Under the pieces are notes generated by a model. It saw nothing but the letters and a program-made list of their open reading frames with translations. It was not told where the DNA came from and made no database searches. DNA of 64,000 bases from the NCBI GenBank assembly GCA_024234875.1, contig JACKNM010000013.1:111950-175949 (forward strand), in the 5' to 3' direction. This stretch comes from Ectothiorhodospiraceae bacterium (GTDB taxonomy: Bacteria; Pseudomonadota; Gammaproteobacteria; HK1). This document shows, piece by piece, positions 44,150 through 52,592 of the stretch (positions are counted from its first letter, which is position 1; each line of letters opens with the position of its first letter). The position numbers were made by a program, and so were the translations under genes.

Positions 44150-44353
44150 GTCGGTGCCCTCAATGGTGGCGCGGAGAGGTCACCGGCCGGGCGCCCCGTC
44201 CGTCATTCGTCGTGCTGTCTCGAACGGCGTCACGTGTGCGACGCCCCGGCCTCGTGTCGAGGCCCACCGGATATTGGCAGATGCTCATCTCCGCCTTCAA
44301 GGACCACAAAGTCCTCGAGGTATTCCCCCAGAGCATCGCTGCTCCCGATGGGC

Positions 44354-45259
44354 TCATACGCGGTCCTCGTCTCGGCACACCACGCTCAACGCGTCGACCA
44401 GCGCGAGAGCCGCGCTGGGAAGCGTCCCGCGACGCCGATACATCACGCCGGTGCGCCGCACGAACGAGACCTCGGGGCACTCGAGCGCGACCAGTCCGAC
44501 GCCTTCCGGACGTTGAAGGGCGCCCCGCGTCGCCATGCCGAGGAAATTGCTGCCGCGCAGCAGCGACAACGCGAACAGGACCGAGTCGCTCTCGATCACC
44601 GGCATCGGCGGCGCGAGGCCGAGCTGCAGGAAGCTGCTGTCGAGACGCTGCCTCACGCGCGTTCGCGTGGGCGCCATCACCCAGGGAAAACCGAGCAGAT
44701 CCTCGGCGCCGACCTTCTCACGGTCGAGGAGTGGATGGCCTTGGCGGACGATCACGACTTGCTCGTCGGCTGCCAGTGGCATGCTCGTGAGATCACCGTC
44801 GAGCGGCGCGTCCGTGACGCTGGCCACGACCAGATCCAGGTCGCCGTCGCGCAGACCGCGGGCGAGATCCTCCGGATAACCGGTGACCACGCTGAACCGC
44901 AGCCGCGGGCGGTCGAGATGCACCCGAGCGATCGCCTCGGGGAGGACGCGCGCGAGCCATGCCGGCCCCGCGCCGACGATCACGCGACCGACATGCCCGC
45001 CGAGGTGGGCCTCGACCTCGCTGATCGCCTCGCGGCGCTCGACATCGATGAGCTTCGCATGGCGCGCGACGATCAGGCCATACTCGGTCGGCTCGATTCC
45101 CCGCGCGCGGCGCTCGAGCAGTGGCACGCCGAGGCGCTGCTCGAGCCGTCTCACGCTCTTGGTCAGCCCGGGCTGTCCGATCCCCAATGCGGCGGCAGCC
45201 TTGCTGAACGAGCCATGCTCGATCACGGCCAGCAGATGACTGAGCTGACGAATCTCCAA
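44354..45259 (-). CDS. LysR-family transcriptional regulator
   Basis: A 301-residue LysR regulator. The N-terminal helix-turn-helix (about residues 1-60) reads MEIRQLSHLLAVIEHGSFSKAAAALGIGQPGLTKSVRRLEQ. The C-terminal effector domain follows with IVGAGPAWLARVLPEAI and DLVVASVTDAPL. It is transcribed away from sulfatase D (start 45476), with a palindrome in the gap, and upstream of the importer operon on the same strand. It probably controls one or both in response to a pathway intermediate. Confidence 0.92.
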   Translation of the reverse strand: MEIRQLSHLLAVIEHGSFSKAAAALGIGQPGLTKSVRRLEQRLGVPLLERRARGIEPTEYGLIVARHAKLIDVERREAISEVEAHLGGHVGRVIVGAGPAWLARVLPEAIARVHLDRPRLRFSVVTGYPEDLARGLRDGDLDLVVASVTDAPLDGDLTSMPLAADEQVVIVRQGHPLLDREKVGAEDLLGFPWVMAPTRTRVRQRLDSSFLQLGLAPPMPVIESDSVLFALSLLRGSNFLGMATRGALQRPEGVGLVALECPEVSFVRRTGVMYRRRGTLPSAALALVDALSVVCRDEDRV

Positions 45260-45364
45260 GGTGGAGGCGGTCTCCAGCGGGAATCCGGGCGACGGTGCGC
45301 GAAGCAGGCGATCCTGTCAACCGGACCGCTCGGCTGCGCGCCACCCCACGGCCGCCGGAGTCCG

Positions 45365-45384
45365 CTGCGGGGTGTTCCCCGCAG
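45365..45384. promoter_or_regulatory. 20-bp palindrome, candidate operator or attenuator
   Basis: CTGCGGGG and CCCCGCAG, separated by TGTT, form a perfect palindrome in the divergent gap between the LysR gene (start 45259) and sulfatase D (start 45476). It could be a regulator binding site or an RNA hairpin in the sulfatase leader. Confidence 0.5.
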
Positions 45385-45475
45385 TCATGGACTGAATCCA
45401 CACGGGAACTTGTCGGAGGCGAGGATGGCTGTCACCATCGGGAGCGTCAGCACGCGCCGTCGCGGGATGGGGATG

Positions 45476-46930
45476 ATGAGACCGACGAATCTGCTCTATC
45501 TCTTCTCGGACCAGCACACCCGTCGTGCCCTCGGCTGTATGGGGCATGGTGTCGTCAGAACGCCGAATCTCGATCGACTCGCCGAGCGCGGAACGCTCCT
45601 ACGCAATGGTTACACCAACGGCCCGATCTGCGTGCCGGCGCGTGGCAGCCTCGCGACCGGAAGGCACGTTCACGACATCGGCATCTGGGACAACTGCAAA
45701 CCGTACTGTGGCCAGTTCCCATCCTGGGGCCATCGTCTGATCGCGCAAGGACATCGCGCGGTCTCCATCGGCAAGCTGCATTACCGATCGACGGACGACG
45801 CCAACGGCTTCGACCCCGAGATTCTGCCGATGCACATCCTGGACGGGGTCGGGCTGCTGCTCACGATCGTCCGCGACCCGCTGCCACAGTCGAAGAAGTT
45901 CCCGCTGTTGGTGCACGAGTCCGGCGGCGGCGAGTCGAGCTACACCGATTACGATCGGCGCATCACCGAGCAGGCGATCCGTTGGCTGGAGACCGAGGGC
46001 ACCCGCGACACGGGCAAGCCGTGGACACTGTTCGTGTCGCTCGTCTGTCCACATCCACCTTGGCGTGCCCCGGAGCCGTTCTACTCGATGTACCCGCACG
46101 AGGACATCGATCTACCGGTCGCCTACGGCGAGGGCGAGCGCCCGCGCCACCCCGGGCTCGAGGACTTCCGGCACTATTTCAACGTCGCCGGTACGTTCGA
46201 CGAGGCGACCCTGCGCCGGGTGATCGCATCCTACTACGGCATGATCACCTATCTGGACGACAACATCGGCAAGCTGCTCGACACCCTCGAGCGCTGCGGC
46301 CTCGCCGACGACACACGGGTGCTCTACACCTCCGACCACGGCGAGTCGATGGGCCAGAAGGGCATGTTCAGCAAGTGCAACATGTTCGACGAGTCGACCG
46401 GGGTCCCGATGATCCTGGCCGGACCGGACGTACCGCGTGGTGTGACGGTCGACACCCCGGCGCAACTACTGGACGTCTTCCCCACGGTGCTTCAGGCGAC
46501 TGGTGCCCGCCCCGTCGACGAGGATCTGGCGCTGCCCGGCACCTCGCTGCTCGAGATCGCGAACGGCGCGCGTCCGGACCGCGACATCCTGTCTCAGCAC
46601 CACAGCGCCGGCACGCGTTCCGCGGTCTACATGTTGCGGCGCGACAACCTCAAGTACGTGCACTACGTCGACTACCCGCCATCGCTGTACGACCTGGCCG
46701 ACGATCCCCTGGAGCTGCGGGATCGAGCGGCCGACCCGGCTTATGCCGACCGGCTCGCGCAGTGCCGTGACCGTCTGCGGCGGCTCGTCGACCCGGAAGC
46801 GGTCGACCGCGCCGCGAAGGACGACCAGAACGAGCGCATCGAGCGTAACGGCGGCATCCAGGCGATCATCGCCAAAGGCACCACTGGCTACACTCCTGCA
46901 CCCGGTGAGACGCCCGAGTTCGTCGCCTGA
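45476..46930 (+). CDS. Type I sulfatase D
   Basis: A 484-residue cytoplasmic sulfatase. The formylglycine residue is Cys52 in GPICVPARGSLATG; Asp12 (FSDQHTR), GKLHYRS, YTSDHGESMG and SKCNMFDESTG complete the active site. ATG 45476 (MRPTNLLYLF) is chosen because it gives the same length and Cys position as paralogues A and C; ATG 45425 with a GGAGG-type site is an alternative. The C-terminus is TTGYTPAPGETPEFVA. The ABC ATPase gene starts 40 bp after its stop, so the two are co-transcribed. This links the sulfatase directly to the importer. Confidence 0.93.
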   Translation: MRPTNLLYLFSDQHTRRALGCMGHGVVRTPNLDRLAERGTLLRNGYTNGPICVPARGSLATGRHVHDIGIWDNCKPYCGQFPSWGHRLIAQGHRAVSIGKLHYRSTDDANGFDPEILPMHILDGVGLLLTIVRDPLPQSKKFPLLVHESGGGESSYTDYDRRITEQAIRWLETEGTRDTGKPWTLFVSLVCPHPPWRAPEPFYSMYPHEDIDLPVAYGEGERPRHPGLEDFRHYFNVAGTFDEATLRRVIASYYGMITYLDDNIGKLLDTLERCGLADDTRVLYTSDHGESMGQKGMFSKCNMFDESTGVPMILAGPDVPRGVTVDTPAQLLDVFPTVLQATGARPVDEDLALPGTSLLEIANGARPDRDILSQHHSAGTRSAVYMLRRDNLKYVHYVDYPPSLYDLADDPLELRDRAADPAYADRLAQCRDRLRRLVDPEAVDRAAKDDQNERIERNGGIQAIIAKGTTGYTPAPGETPEFVA

Positions 46931-46970
46931 CCGGCATGCACTTCCTGGCCGATTTTGCGGAGCAACACGG

Positions 46971-48068
46971 GTGGCGCGAATACTGATCAACGACCTGCGC
47001 AAGCGCTTCGACGACACCGAGGCCGTTCGCGGCATCCACCTCGACATCGCACACAACGAGTTCGTGGTGCTCGTAGGGCCCTCGGGCTGTGGCAAGAGCA
47101 CCACCTTGCGGATGATCGCGGGCCTGGAGGAAGTCACCTCGGGCGAGATCCTGATCGGCGATCGGGTCGTCAACGACGTGCCGCCGAAGGACCGCGACAT
47201 CGCCATGGTGTTCCAGAACTATGCGCTGTACCCGCACATGACGGTGTACGAGAACATGGCGTTCGGCTTGAGGCTACGCCGGCTCGACCGCTCGGAGATC
47301 GACAGCCGGGTGCAACAGGCGGCATCGATTCTGAATATCGGGGACTTGCTCCAGCGGCGGCCCAAGCAGCTGTCTGGTGGCCAGCGCCAACGAGTCGCCA
47401 TGGGTCGTGCGATCGTGAGGAACCCGCAGGCGTTCCTGTTCGACGAGCCCCTGTCGAACCTGGACGCGAAGCTCCGAGTCCAGATGCGTACCGAGATCAA
47501 GAAGATCCACCAACGCGTGAAGACCACCGTCGTGTACGTCACCCACGACCAGGTCGAGGCGATGACCCTGGCGGACCGAATCGTGGTGATGAACGCGGGC
47601 GTGATCGAGCAGGTGGCCTCGCCGCAAGAGATGTACGAGAATCCGGCGACGCGCTTCGTCGCCGGATTCATCGGCTCACCGTCGATGAACTTCCTGCCCT
47701 GCAGAGTCGTCACGATGGGCACCGGTCTTGGCGTGCGCTTGAGCGACGAGATCTGCCTCCCCATCCCGGACGACCGGACCTCGCGCTACCGACCCCACGT
47801 CGACCGTGAGATGGTCTTCGGTATTCGTCCGGAGCACGTGACCGAGCAGCGGGCCCACGCCGGCCCGGGGCAGTTCGACTTCGACGCTCTGGTCGACGTC
47901 CTCGAGCCGATGGGCATGGACACCATGGTGTTCATCAGCATCGACGGCAGGGAGCTCTGCGCCCGCTCGGCGCCGAAGGCGGTGACCGAGGTCGGGAAGA
48001 AGATGCGACTGACCGTCGACATGAACAACCTGCACCTCATCGATCCGACGACCGACCGCGTGGTCTGA
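46971..48068 (+). CDS. ugpC: Carbohydrate ABC transporter ATP-binding protein (UgpC/MalK type)
   Basis: A 365-residue ATPase. Walker A is GPSGCGKST, the signature is LSGGQRQRVAMGRA, Walker B is FLFDEPLSNLDAKLR and the switch histidine is in VTHDQVEAMTL. The C-terminal TOBE/OB region (GIRPEHV) marks the MalK/UgpC subclass that drives CUT1 sugar importers. GTG 46971 follows a GGAG site. It is the only importer ATPase in the window and so should energise the permeases encoded on the other strand at 40884-42670. The symbol reflects the subclass, not a known substrate. Confidence 0.92.
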   Translation: MARILINDLRKRFDDTEAVRGIHLDIAHNEFVVLVGPSGCGKSTTLRMIAGLEEVTSGEILIGDRVVNDVPPKDRDIAMVFQNYALYPHMTVYENMAFGLRLRRLDRSEIDSRVQQAASILNIGDLLQRRPKQLSGGQRQRVAMGRAIVRNPQAFLFDEPLSNLDAKLRVQMRTEIKKIHQRVKTTVVYVTHDQVEAMTLADRIVVMNAGVIEQVASPQEMYENPATRFVAGFIGSPSMNFLPCRVVTMGTGLGVRLSDEICLPIPDDRTSRYRPHVDREMVFGIRPEHVTEQRAHAGPGQFDFDALVDVLEPMGMDTMVFISIDGRELCARSAPKAVTEVGKKMRLTVDMNNLHLIDPTTDRVV

Positions 48069-48282
48069 GCCGGTCGGGCATCTCGGTTCACGGCACCCGG
48101 CGGCAATCGCTCCAGGCCTGCCCCCCGGACTCGCGGCCCGGCGGGGTCGCGCAGCGCCTGTGCGCGTGGCCCCCACGGGACCGTTTCGTGACACTTTCGC
48201 GACTGTCTCGTGATCTCGAGACCCTAAGGTTCCCGAGTCGATCCCAACGGGTCGGCGCCGACTCGAACCAGGAGGATCCGAG

Positions 48283-48951
48283 ATGCAAGCAACCTCATCC
48301 AGTTTCGCGGCCCTCGCCGCCGCCGTGTTTCTCGCCGCCGCGAGTGCGCCACCGGTCGCCGCCGCCCGCGACCACGGCACCTACGAGGTCACGGTCACCA
48401 ACATCACCAAGGCGCAGACGTTCACGCCGTTGCTGGTGGTGACACACCACCGGGGCGTGCAGCTCTTCGAGCTCGGCGCCCCGGCAAGCGAGGCGCTGGT
48501 CGCGCTGGCCGAGGGCGGCGACACCGGGCCGCTGGCGGACGCGGCGCGGGCGATGCGCGGCGTCCACGACGTCGCCACCGCCGACGGCCCGCTCGGGCCG
48601 GGGCAGTCGGTGACCATCGCGGTGCGCACGCGTGGCCACCACGACCGTGTGAGCCTCGCGGGAATGCTGGTGCCGACCAACGACGCGTTCGTCGCCATCG
48701 ACGGCGTACAGGGTCCACGCGGACGCGAGACCGTCGCGGTGCGCGCCGTTGCCTACGACGCGGGCAGTGAGACCAATGACGAGCTCTGCGCCTCGATCCC
48801 GGGCGGTGGCCCGTGCGGCGGCGGGATGTTGTCCGACGACGGAGAGGGGTTCGTCCACGTGCACGCCGGGATCCACGGCGTGGGCGATCTGGACGACGCC
48901 ATCTACGACTGGCGCAACCCGGTGGCGGCGATCACGATTCGCCGGCGCTGA
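48283..48951 (+). CDS. Spondin-domain secreted protein
   Basis: A 222-residue protein with a signal peptide (about 1-27, PPVAAA) and a spondin N-like domain: YEVTVTNITKAQTFTPLLVVTHHRGVQLFELG, ALVALAEGGDTGPLAD and VSLAGMLVPTNDAFVAID. The C-terminal segment has DAGSETNDELCASIPGG and HVHAGIHGVGDL. Such bacterial spondin proteins are exported and may bind calcium or polysaccharide; the role is unknown. A strong GGAGG site precedes ATG 48283. It is convergent with the aminotransferase gene. Confidence 0.82.
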   Translation: MQATSSSFAALAAAVFLAAASAPPVAAARDHGTYEVTVTNITKAQTFTPLLVVTHHRGVQLFELGAPASEALVALAEGGDTGPLADAARAMRGVHDVATADGPLGPGQSVTIAVRTRGHHDRVSLAGMLVPTNDAFVAIDGVQGPRGRETVAVRAVAYDAGSETNDELCASIPGGGPCGGGMLSDDGEGFVHVHAGIHGVGDLDDAIYDWRNPVAAITIRRR

Positions 48952-49017
48952 GCGCAGGCGGCTCCCTGGGCGGAGCCCGGGGAGCCATCCTGCGCTGGCG
49001 CACCGGTCTCAGGGAAA

Positions 49018-49050
49018 CTCTGCACAACTCCATCGTGGAGTTGTGCAGAG
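49018..49050. terminator. Perfect 15-bp hairpin between convergent genes
   Basis: CTCTGCACAACTCCA (49018-49032) is the exact reverse complement of TGGAGTTGTGCAGAG (49036-49050), around a TCG loop. There is no T-run on either side. It lies between the spondin gene stop (48951) and the aminotransferase stop (49084), so it could terminate both. Confidence 0.7.
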
Positions 49051-49083
49051 ACGGCAGGCGCAAGCGCGTTTCTCAGTCCTTCC

Positions 49084-50427
49084 TCAGCCGAGGACCTCGC
49101 GCACCGACTCGTCGACGATCGACACCATGCGGTCGATCTCCGCCTCGGTGATGACCATCGGCGGCGCGAAGCACAGCACATCGCCGCGCGCGCGGGTGAA
49201 CAGGCCCTTGGTCATCATCAGGGTATTGATCTTCCCACCGATGTTCTGTGCCGCGTCGAAGGGTTTGCGCACCTCGCGGTCCTCGACGATCTCGATCGCG
49301 CACATCAGGCCGAGGCCACGCACCTCGCCGACGTTGGCGTGGTTCCCGAGCGCGGCGCGCAGGCCGTCCATCAGACGCGCGCCCTTGCTCGCCGCGAGCG
49401 CCGGGAAGTCCTCCTTCTCGATGACGTCGAGCATCGCCAGCGCCACCGCGCAACCGACCGGGTGCGCGCTGTAGGTGTAGGCGTGCATCCACGGCTGGCC
49501 GGACTCGTCCATGGTCCTCGCGATCTCGTCGCTGACCCCGATGCCCCCGAGCGGGAAGTAACCGGAGGTGATGGCCTTCGCGTACTGGATGAGGTCCGGC
49601 TGCACCCCCCAGTGCTCGAGCGCGAACATCTTGCCGGTGCGCCCGAAGCCGGTGATCACCTCGTCGGCCACCAGCAGCACGTCGTACTTGTCACAGATCG
49701 CGCGGATCCGCGGGAAGTAGTCCGCCGGCGGCACGATCACCCCGCCGGCGCCCTGCACCGGCTCGGCGATGAACATGGCGACGGTGTCCGCGCCCTCGCG
49801 CAGGATCGCCTCCTCCAGCTCGTCGGCCGCGGCCACTCCGGGGGACTTGCCCGCCGGCGCCTTGTAGAAATAGGGATACGGCGAGGAGATGTGACTGAAG
49901 CCAGGCACCCGCGGCTCGAACATCGGCCAGTACGAGCTGATGCCGGTGGCGGACATCGCGGCGAGGGTCACGCCGTGGTAGCCCCACTGACGGCCGATGA
50001 CCTTGGTCTTCTCCGGCTTGCCCTTCAGCTTCCAGTAGTAGCGCGCCATCTTGATGTTGCTGTCGGTCGACTCGCCACCACCCGAGGTGAAGTAGAAATG
50101 GTTGATGTTCGGGTAGGTGATGGCGGCGAGGCGCTCGGCGAGCTCGATCGCCCGCATGTTGGAGCTGCCGGCATAGCCCGACGCGTAGGGCAGGGTGGCC
50201 ATCTGCTCCGCCGCGGCCTTGACCAGCTCGGTGCGCCCGTGCCCGGCGGTGTTGTTCCACAGCCCCGCCAGACCGTCGATGAAGCGATCGCCGTTGGCAT
50301 CGATGAGGGTCGCGCCCTCGCCACGGACCCAGACCCGAGCCGCGGCGTGGACCTTGTGGCTGTGCAGTGGGTGAATCAGGTGCTCGACGTCGCGGTCGAT
50401 CAGCGTCGTGTTGGCGTCGTTCGACAT
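49084..50427 (-). CDS. Class III aminotransferase (omega-amino acid:pyruvate type)
   Basis: A 447-residue PLP aminotransferase. The PLP lysine is in YAKAITSGYFPLGG, the aspartate in LLVADEVITGFGRTG, and the N-terminal GLWNNTAGHGR and SGGGESTDSNIKMARYYW segments are typical of omega-amino acid:pyruvate transaminases. It converts an amine or omega-amino acid to the aldehyde or semialdehyde using pyruvate. The aldehyde dehydrogenase at 27560-28993 could be a partner, but they are far apart. It lies about 150 bp after csaA on the same strand. Confidence 0.92.
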   Translation of the reverse strand: MSNDANTTLIDRDVEHLIHPLHSHKVHAAARVWVRGEGATLIDANGDRFIDGLAGLWNNTAGHGRTELVKAAAEQMATLPYASGYAGSSNMRAIELAERLAAITYPNINHFYFTSGGGESTDSNIKMARYYWKLKGKPEKTKVIGRQWGYHGVTLAAMSATGISSYWPMFEPRVPGFSHISSPYPYFYKAPAGKSPGVAAADELEEAILREGADTVAMFIAEPVQGAGGVIVPPADYFPRIRAICDKYDVLLVADEVITGFGRTGKMFALEHWGVQPDLIQYAKAITSGYFPLGGIGVSDEIARTMDESGQPWMHAYTYSAHPVGCAVALAMLDVIEKEDFPALAASKGARLMDGLRAALGNHANVGEVRGLGLMCAIEIVEDREVRKPFDAAQNIGGKINTLMMTKGLFTRARGDVLCFAPPMVITEAEIDRMVSIVDESVREVLG

Positions 50428-50578
50428 GGGGCCATCTCCTGGTGGTGCGGGCCGGGACGCCGCGAAGCACGGGCCGGACCGAGGTGGCCCAATGGTAAGG
50501 GAGGGGAGTGGGCGAATTCCACGACCCCGAGAGCAGACGGCGCGGAGGCAAGACTGCCCTCGCGCAGGGCCGAGGGCG

Positions 50579-50917
50579 TCAGCCGAGCTTGGCGCCGTTC
50601 GGGACCTCGCGCTCGGGGACTGCGAGCACCACCGCGCCGTCGGGACGGTAGAAGCCGGTCACCAGGCACTCCGAGCGGACCGGGCCAATCTGCTTCGGGG
50701 GGAAGTTGACGACACCCACCACCTGACGCCCGAGGAGCTCCTCCTTGGTGTAGAGCGCGGTGAGCTGGGCACTCGAGCGCCGCACACCGATCTCGGGGCC
50801 GAAGTCGACCTCGAGCTTGTAGGCCGGCTTTCGCGCCTGGGGGAAGTCCTCGACCTTCGTCACCGTGCCGACGCGGATCTCCACCCGCTCGAAGTCCGCC
50901 CATTCGATGGTGTCCAT
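50579..50917 (-). CDS. csaA: CsaA-like tRNA-binding-domain protein
   Basis: A 112-residue OB-fold protein of the tRNA-binding-domain family: VEIRVGTVTKVEDFPQARKPAYKLEVDFG, then SSAQLTALYTKEELLGRQVVGVVNFPPKQIG, and SECLVTGF. CsaA was described as a chaperone-like protein in Bacillus. ATG 50917 follows a GAGGGGGAAG site 8 bp after the AcnX small-subunit stop, so it is translated from the same messenger. Its presence in a catabolic operon is unexplained. Confidence 0.88.
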   Translation of the reverse strand: MDTIEWADFERVEIRVGTVTKVEDFPQARKPAYKLEVDFGPEIGVRRSSAQLTALYTKEELLGRQVVGVVNFPPKQIGPVRSECLVTGFYRPDGAVVLAVPEREVPNGAKLG

Positions 50918-50925
50918 CTTCCCCC

Positions 50926-51336
50926 TCAATCTCTCTCGACCACGACCAGCCCGGCGGTCGGATCGACGCTCACCCGGTCACCGGTGCGGATGGCATCGAC
51001 GATGTCGACGTCGAACCGGTCCATCAACGCAAGATCCGCGAACGCCGCGCCCTGCGCCATGATCGGGTTCGCCGTGTTCAGCAGCAGCGCCGCCGGCGCC
51101 ATGTCGCGCGAGCGCATCTCGCGCAGCATCCAGGACGTCGCCACCCCACCCTTGGCGGTGTGCAGGACGAGCACGCGACCGACGTAGCTCTGCCCGTGCA
51201 GCGCATGAGCGGGCCGCGAGAACACGCCGCGGATCCGGTCGAGATCGTAACGCGCGCTGAAGTTGTCGCGCGCCACCAGTGCGACTCCGCTCGCTGGCCG
51301 GCCGACCCCCACGTGGCCGCGGATCTCGATGCGCAT
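50926..51336 (-). CDS. Aconitase X small subunit (DUF126)
   Basis: A 136-residue swivel-domain subunit of the aconitase X (AcnX) type. It shows RDNFSARYDLDRIRGVFSRPAHALHGQSYVGRVLVLHTAKGGVATSW and ANPIMAQGAAFADLALMDRF, typical of DUF126. The start ATG 51336 overlaps the large-subunit stop as TGATG, a sign of coupled translation and a stoichiometric complex. In bacteria two-gene AcnX enzymes include cis-3-hydroxy-L-proline dehydratase, but this is not the only activity possible. Confidence 0.9.
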   Translation of the reverse strand: MRIEIRGHVGVGRPASGVALVARDNFSARYDLDRIRGVFSRPAHALHGQSYVGRVLVLHTAKGGVATSWMLREMRSRDMAPAALLLNTANPIMAQGAAFADLALMDRFDVDIVDAIRTGDRVSVDPTAGLVVVERD

Positions 51337-52580
51337 CACGCCATCCTCCCGGCCACCGCGGCCTCGACGCAGACCTCCATCGGCGCCAGCACCGGCTCGT
51401 AGCCGTACCCCGAGATGATGTTCACGAGCTTCGCGGAGTTGCTGAGCAGGCGCGTCCAGCCGTTCGCGACGCCCAGCTCGCGCGCGTACATCTGGTAGAA
51501 GCACACGCCCTGCAACAGGACGGCGCCGGAGGCCTCGATGGTCTCGGTGATGCCCATGCGGTCGCACGCCGCCTTGAGCTCGGGCGAGGTGGCGACGAGC
51601 AGCGCGGTGCCCTCGTGCACGCGCCGCTCGCGCAACAGCTCGGCGAGTTGCTGGAGCTCGACCAGGGAGAGCTGCGGCGCGGCGAAGACCACCACGTCGA
51701 CCTTCTCCTCGTGGCGGCCGAAGGCGGCGTAGAGCGCCTCGATGTCGGCCAGCCCGACCGTCGTCGCCGCCGGCGCGGGCCCGTCGAGCACGCTCGCGAG
51801 ATCGGGCGCCTCGGGGGTCACCCCGACCATGTGGAAGAGCGGCACCGAGCCCCAGCTCGCCATCGCGGCGCCGAAATGCTTGAGCTCGTCGGAGGTGGGC
51901 GAGCCATCGATTCCGGTGATCACCGGCACCGTCCAGTAGGAGCCCGCGGCGCGGCCGATGACCGCCCCGAGCGCACCCCACTCGGTGAGATTGCGTGGTC
52001 GCTCCCGGACCTCGAACAGATGCGTGCCCCGGCGGCCAGCGTCGAGGTGGCAGCCGTAGCGCGGCACACGACCGGTCAGCCCGGCGGCCAGGGCGGCAGG
52101 GCCACCCTCGAAGTTGCTGCGCGCACCGCAGACGCTGTTGGCGTAGATGGTCGAGCCGGTATCGCCGTAGGCGAGATGCTCACCCCGCACCGGTGGCAGC
52201 ACCGTCTGGTAGTTGATGCAGGTGTCGGTCATGAGCACGCCGAGCTCGCGCAACGCGGCCGCGGCGCGGAGCTCGAGCGCCGCCATCGACTCCGGCTGCT
52301 TGAGGCGGCGGAACGCGCACTGGTCGATGCCGCGCGGATCGGTGACCGTGGGCACACGGACCCGACGCTGCTCGCGCGGCGCCGTCGCCAACTGCTCGAG
52401 CCATGCGACACCGGCCTCGCCGAGGGACTCGGTATCGCCCATCACGTGAACGTGGCTCACCTCGACGAAATCGGGCGCGTCGAACATCCGCCCGACCGCC
52501 ATCTGCTGCTCGATGGCCTGCTGGCGCGGTGCGCCGAGCTCGCCCGCCAGCATCGCCTGCTCGATCTCGTTCAGTCGCAA
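51336..52580 (-). CDS. Aconitase X catalytic subunit (DUF521), divergent
   Basis: A 414-residue catalytic AcnX subunit. Recognised segments: MRLNEIEQAMLAGELG at the N-terminus, SHVHVMGDTESLGEAGVAWLE, DTCINYQTV, YANSVCGARSNFEGGPA (cluster cysteine) and the C-terminal EVCVEAAVAGRMA. In characterised relatives a TNSGKxxHYxPG-like segment lies near the C-terminus; here it reads LSNSAKLVNIISGYGYEP, which is unusual and may mark a different substrate. AcnX enzymes dehydrate hydroxy acids without a typical aconitase [4Fe-4S] centre. It starts 12 bp after the ThDP gene and overlaps the small subunit. Confidence 0.88.
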   Translation of the reverse strand: MRLNEIEQAMLAGELGAPRQQAIEQQMAVGRMFDAPDFVEVSHVHVMGDTESLGEAGVAWLEQLATAPREQRRVRVPTVTDPRGIDQCAFRRLKQPESMAALELRAAAALRELGVLMTDTCINYQTVLPPVRGEHLAYGDTGSTIYANSVCGARSNFEGGPAALAAGLTGRVPRYGCHLDAGRRGTHLFEVRERPRNLTEWGALGAVIGRAAGSYWTVPVITGIDGSPTSDELKHFGAAMASWGSVPLFHMVGVTPEAPDLASVLDGPAPAATTVGLADIEALYAAFGRHEEKVDVVVFAAPQLSLVELQQLAELLRERRVHEGTALLVATSPELKAACDRMGITETIEASGAVLLQGVCFYQMYARELGVANGWTRLLSNSAKLVNIISGYGYEPVLAPMEVCVEAAVAGRMA

Positions 52581-52592
52581 CGGACTCTCCTC

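Noticed and set aside
42467..46930. A 1487-codon plus-strand open frame over the ABC importer genes
   Set aside because: Only the last 484 codons (sulfatase D) are real; the rest is antisense to the importer and LysR genes and open because of high G+C.
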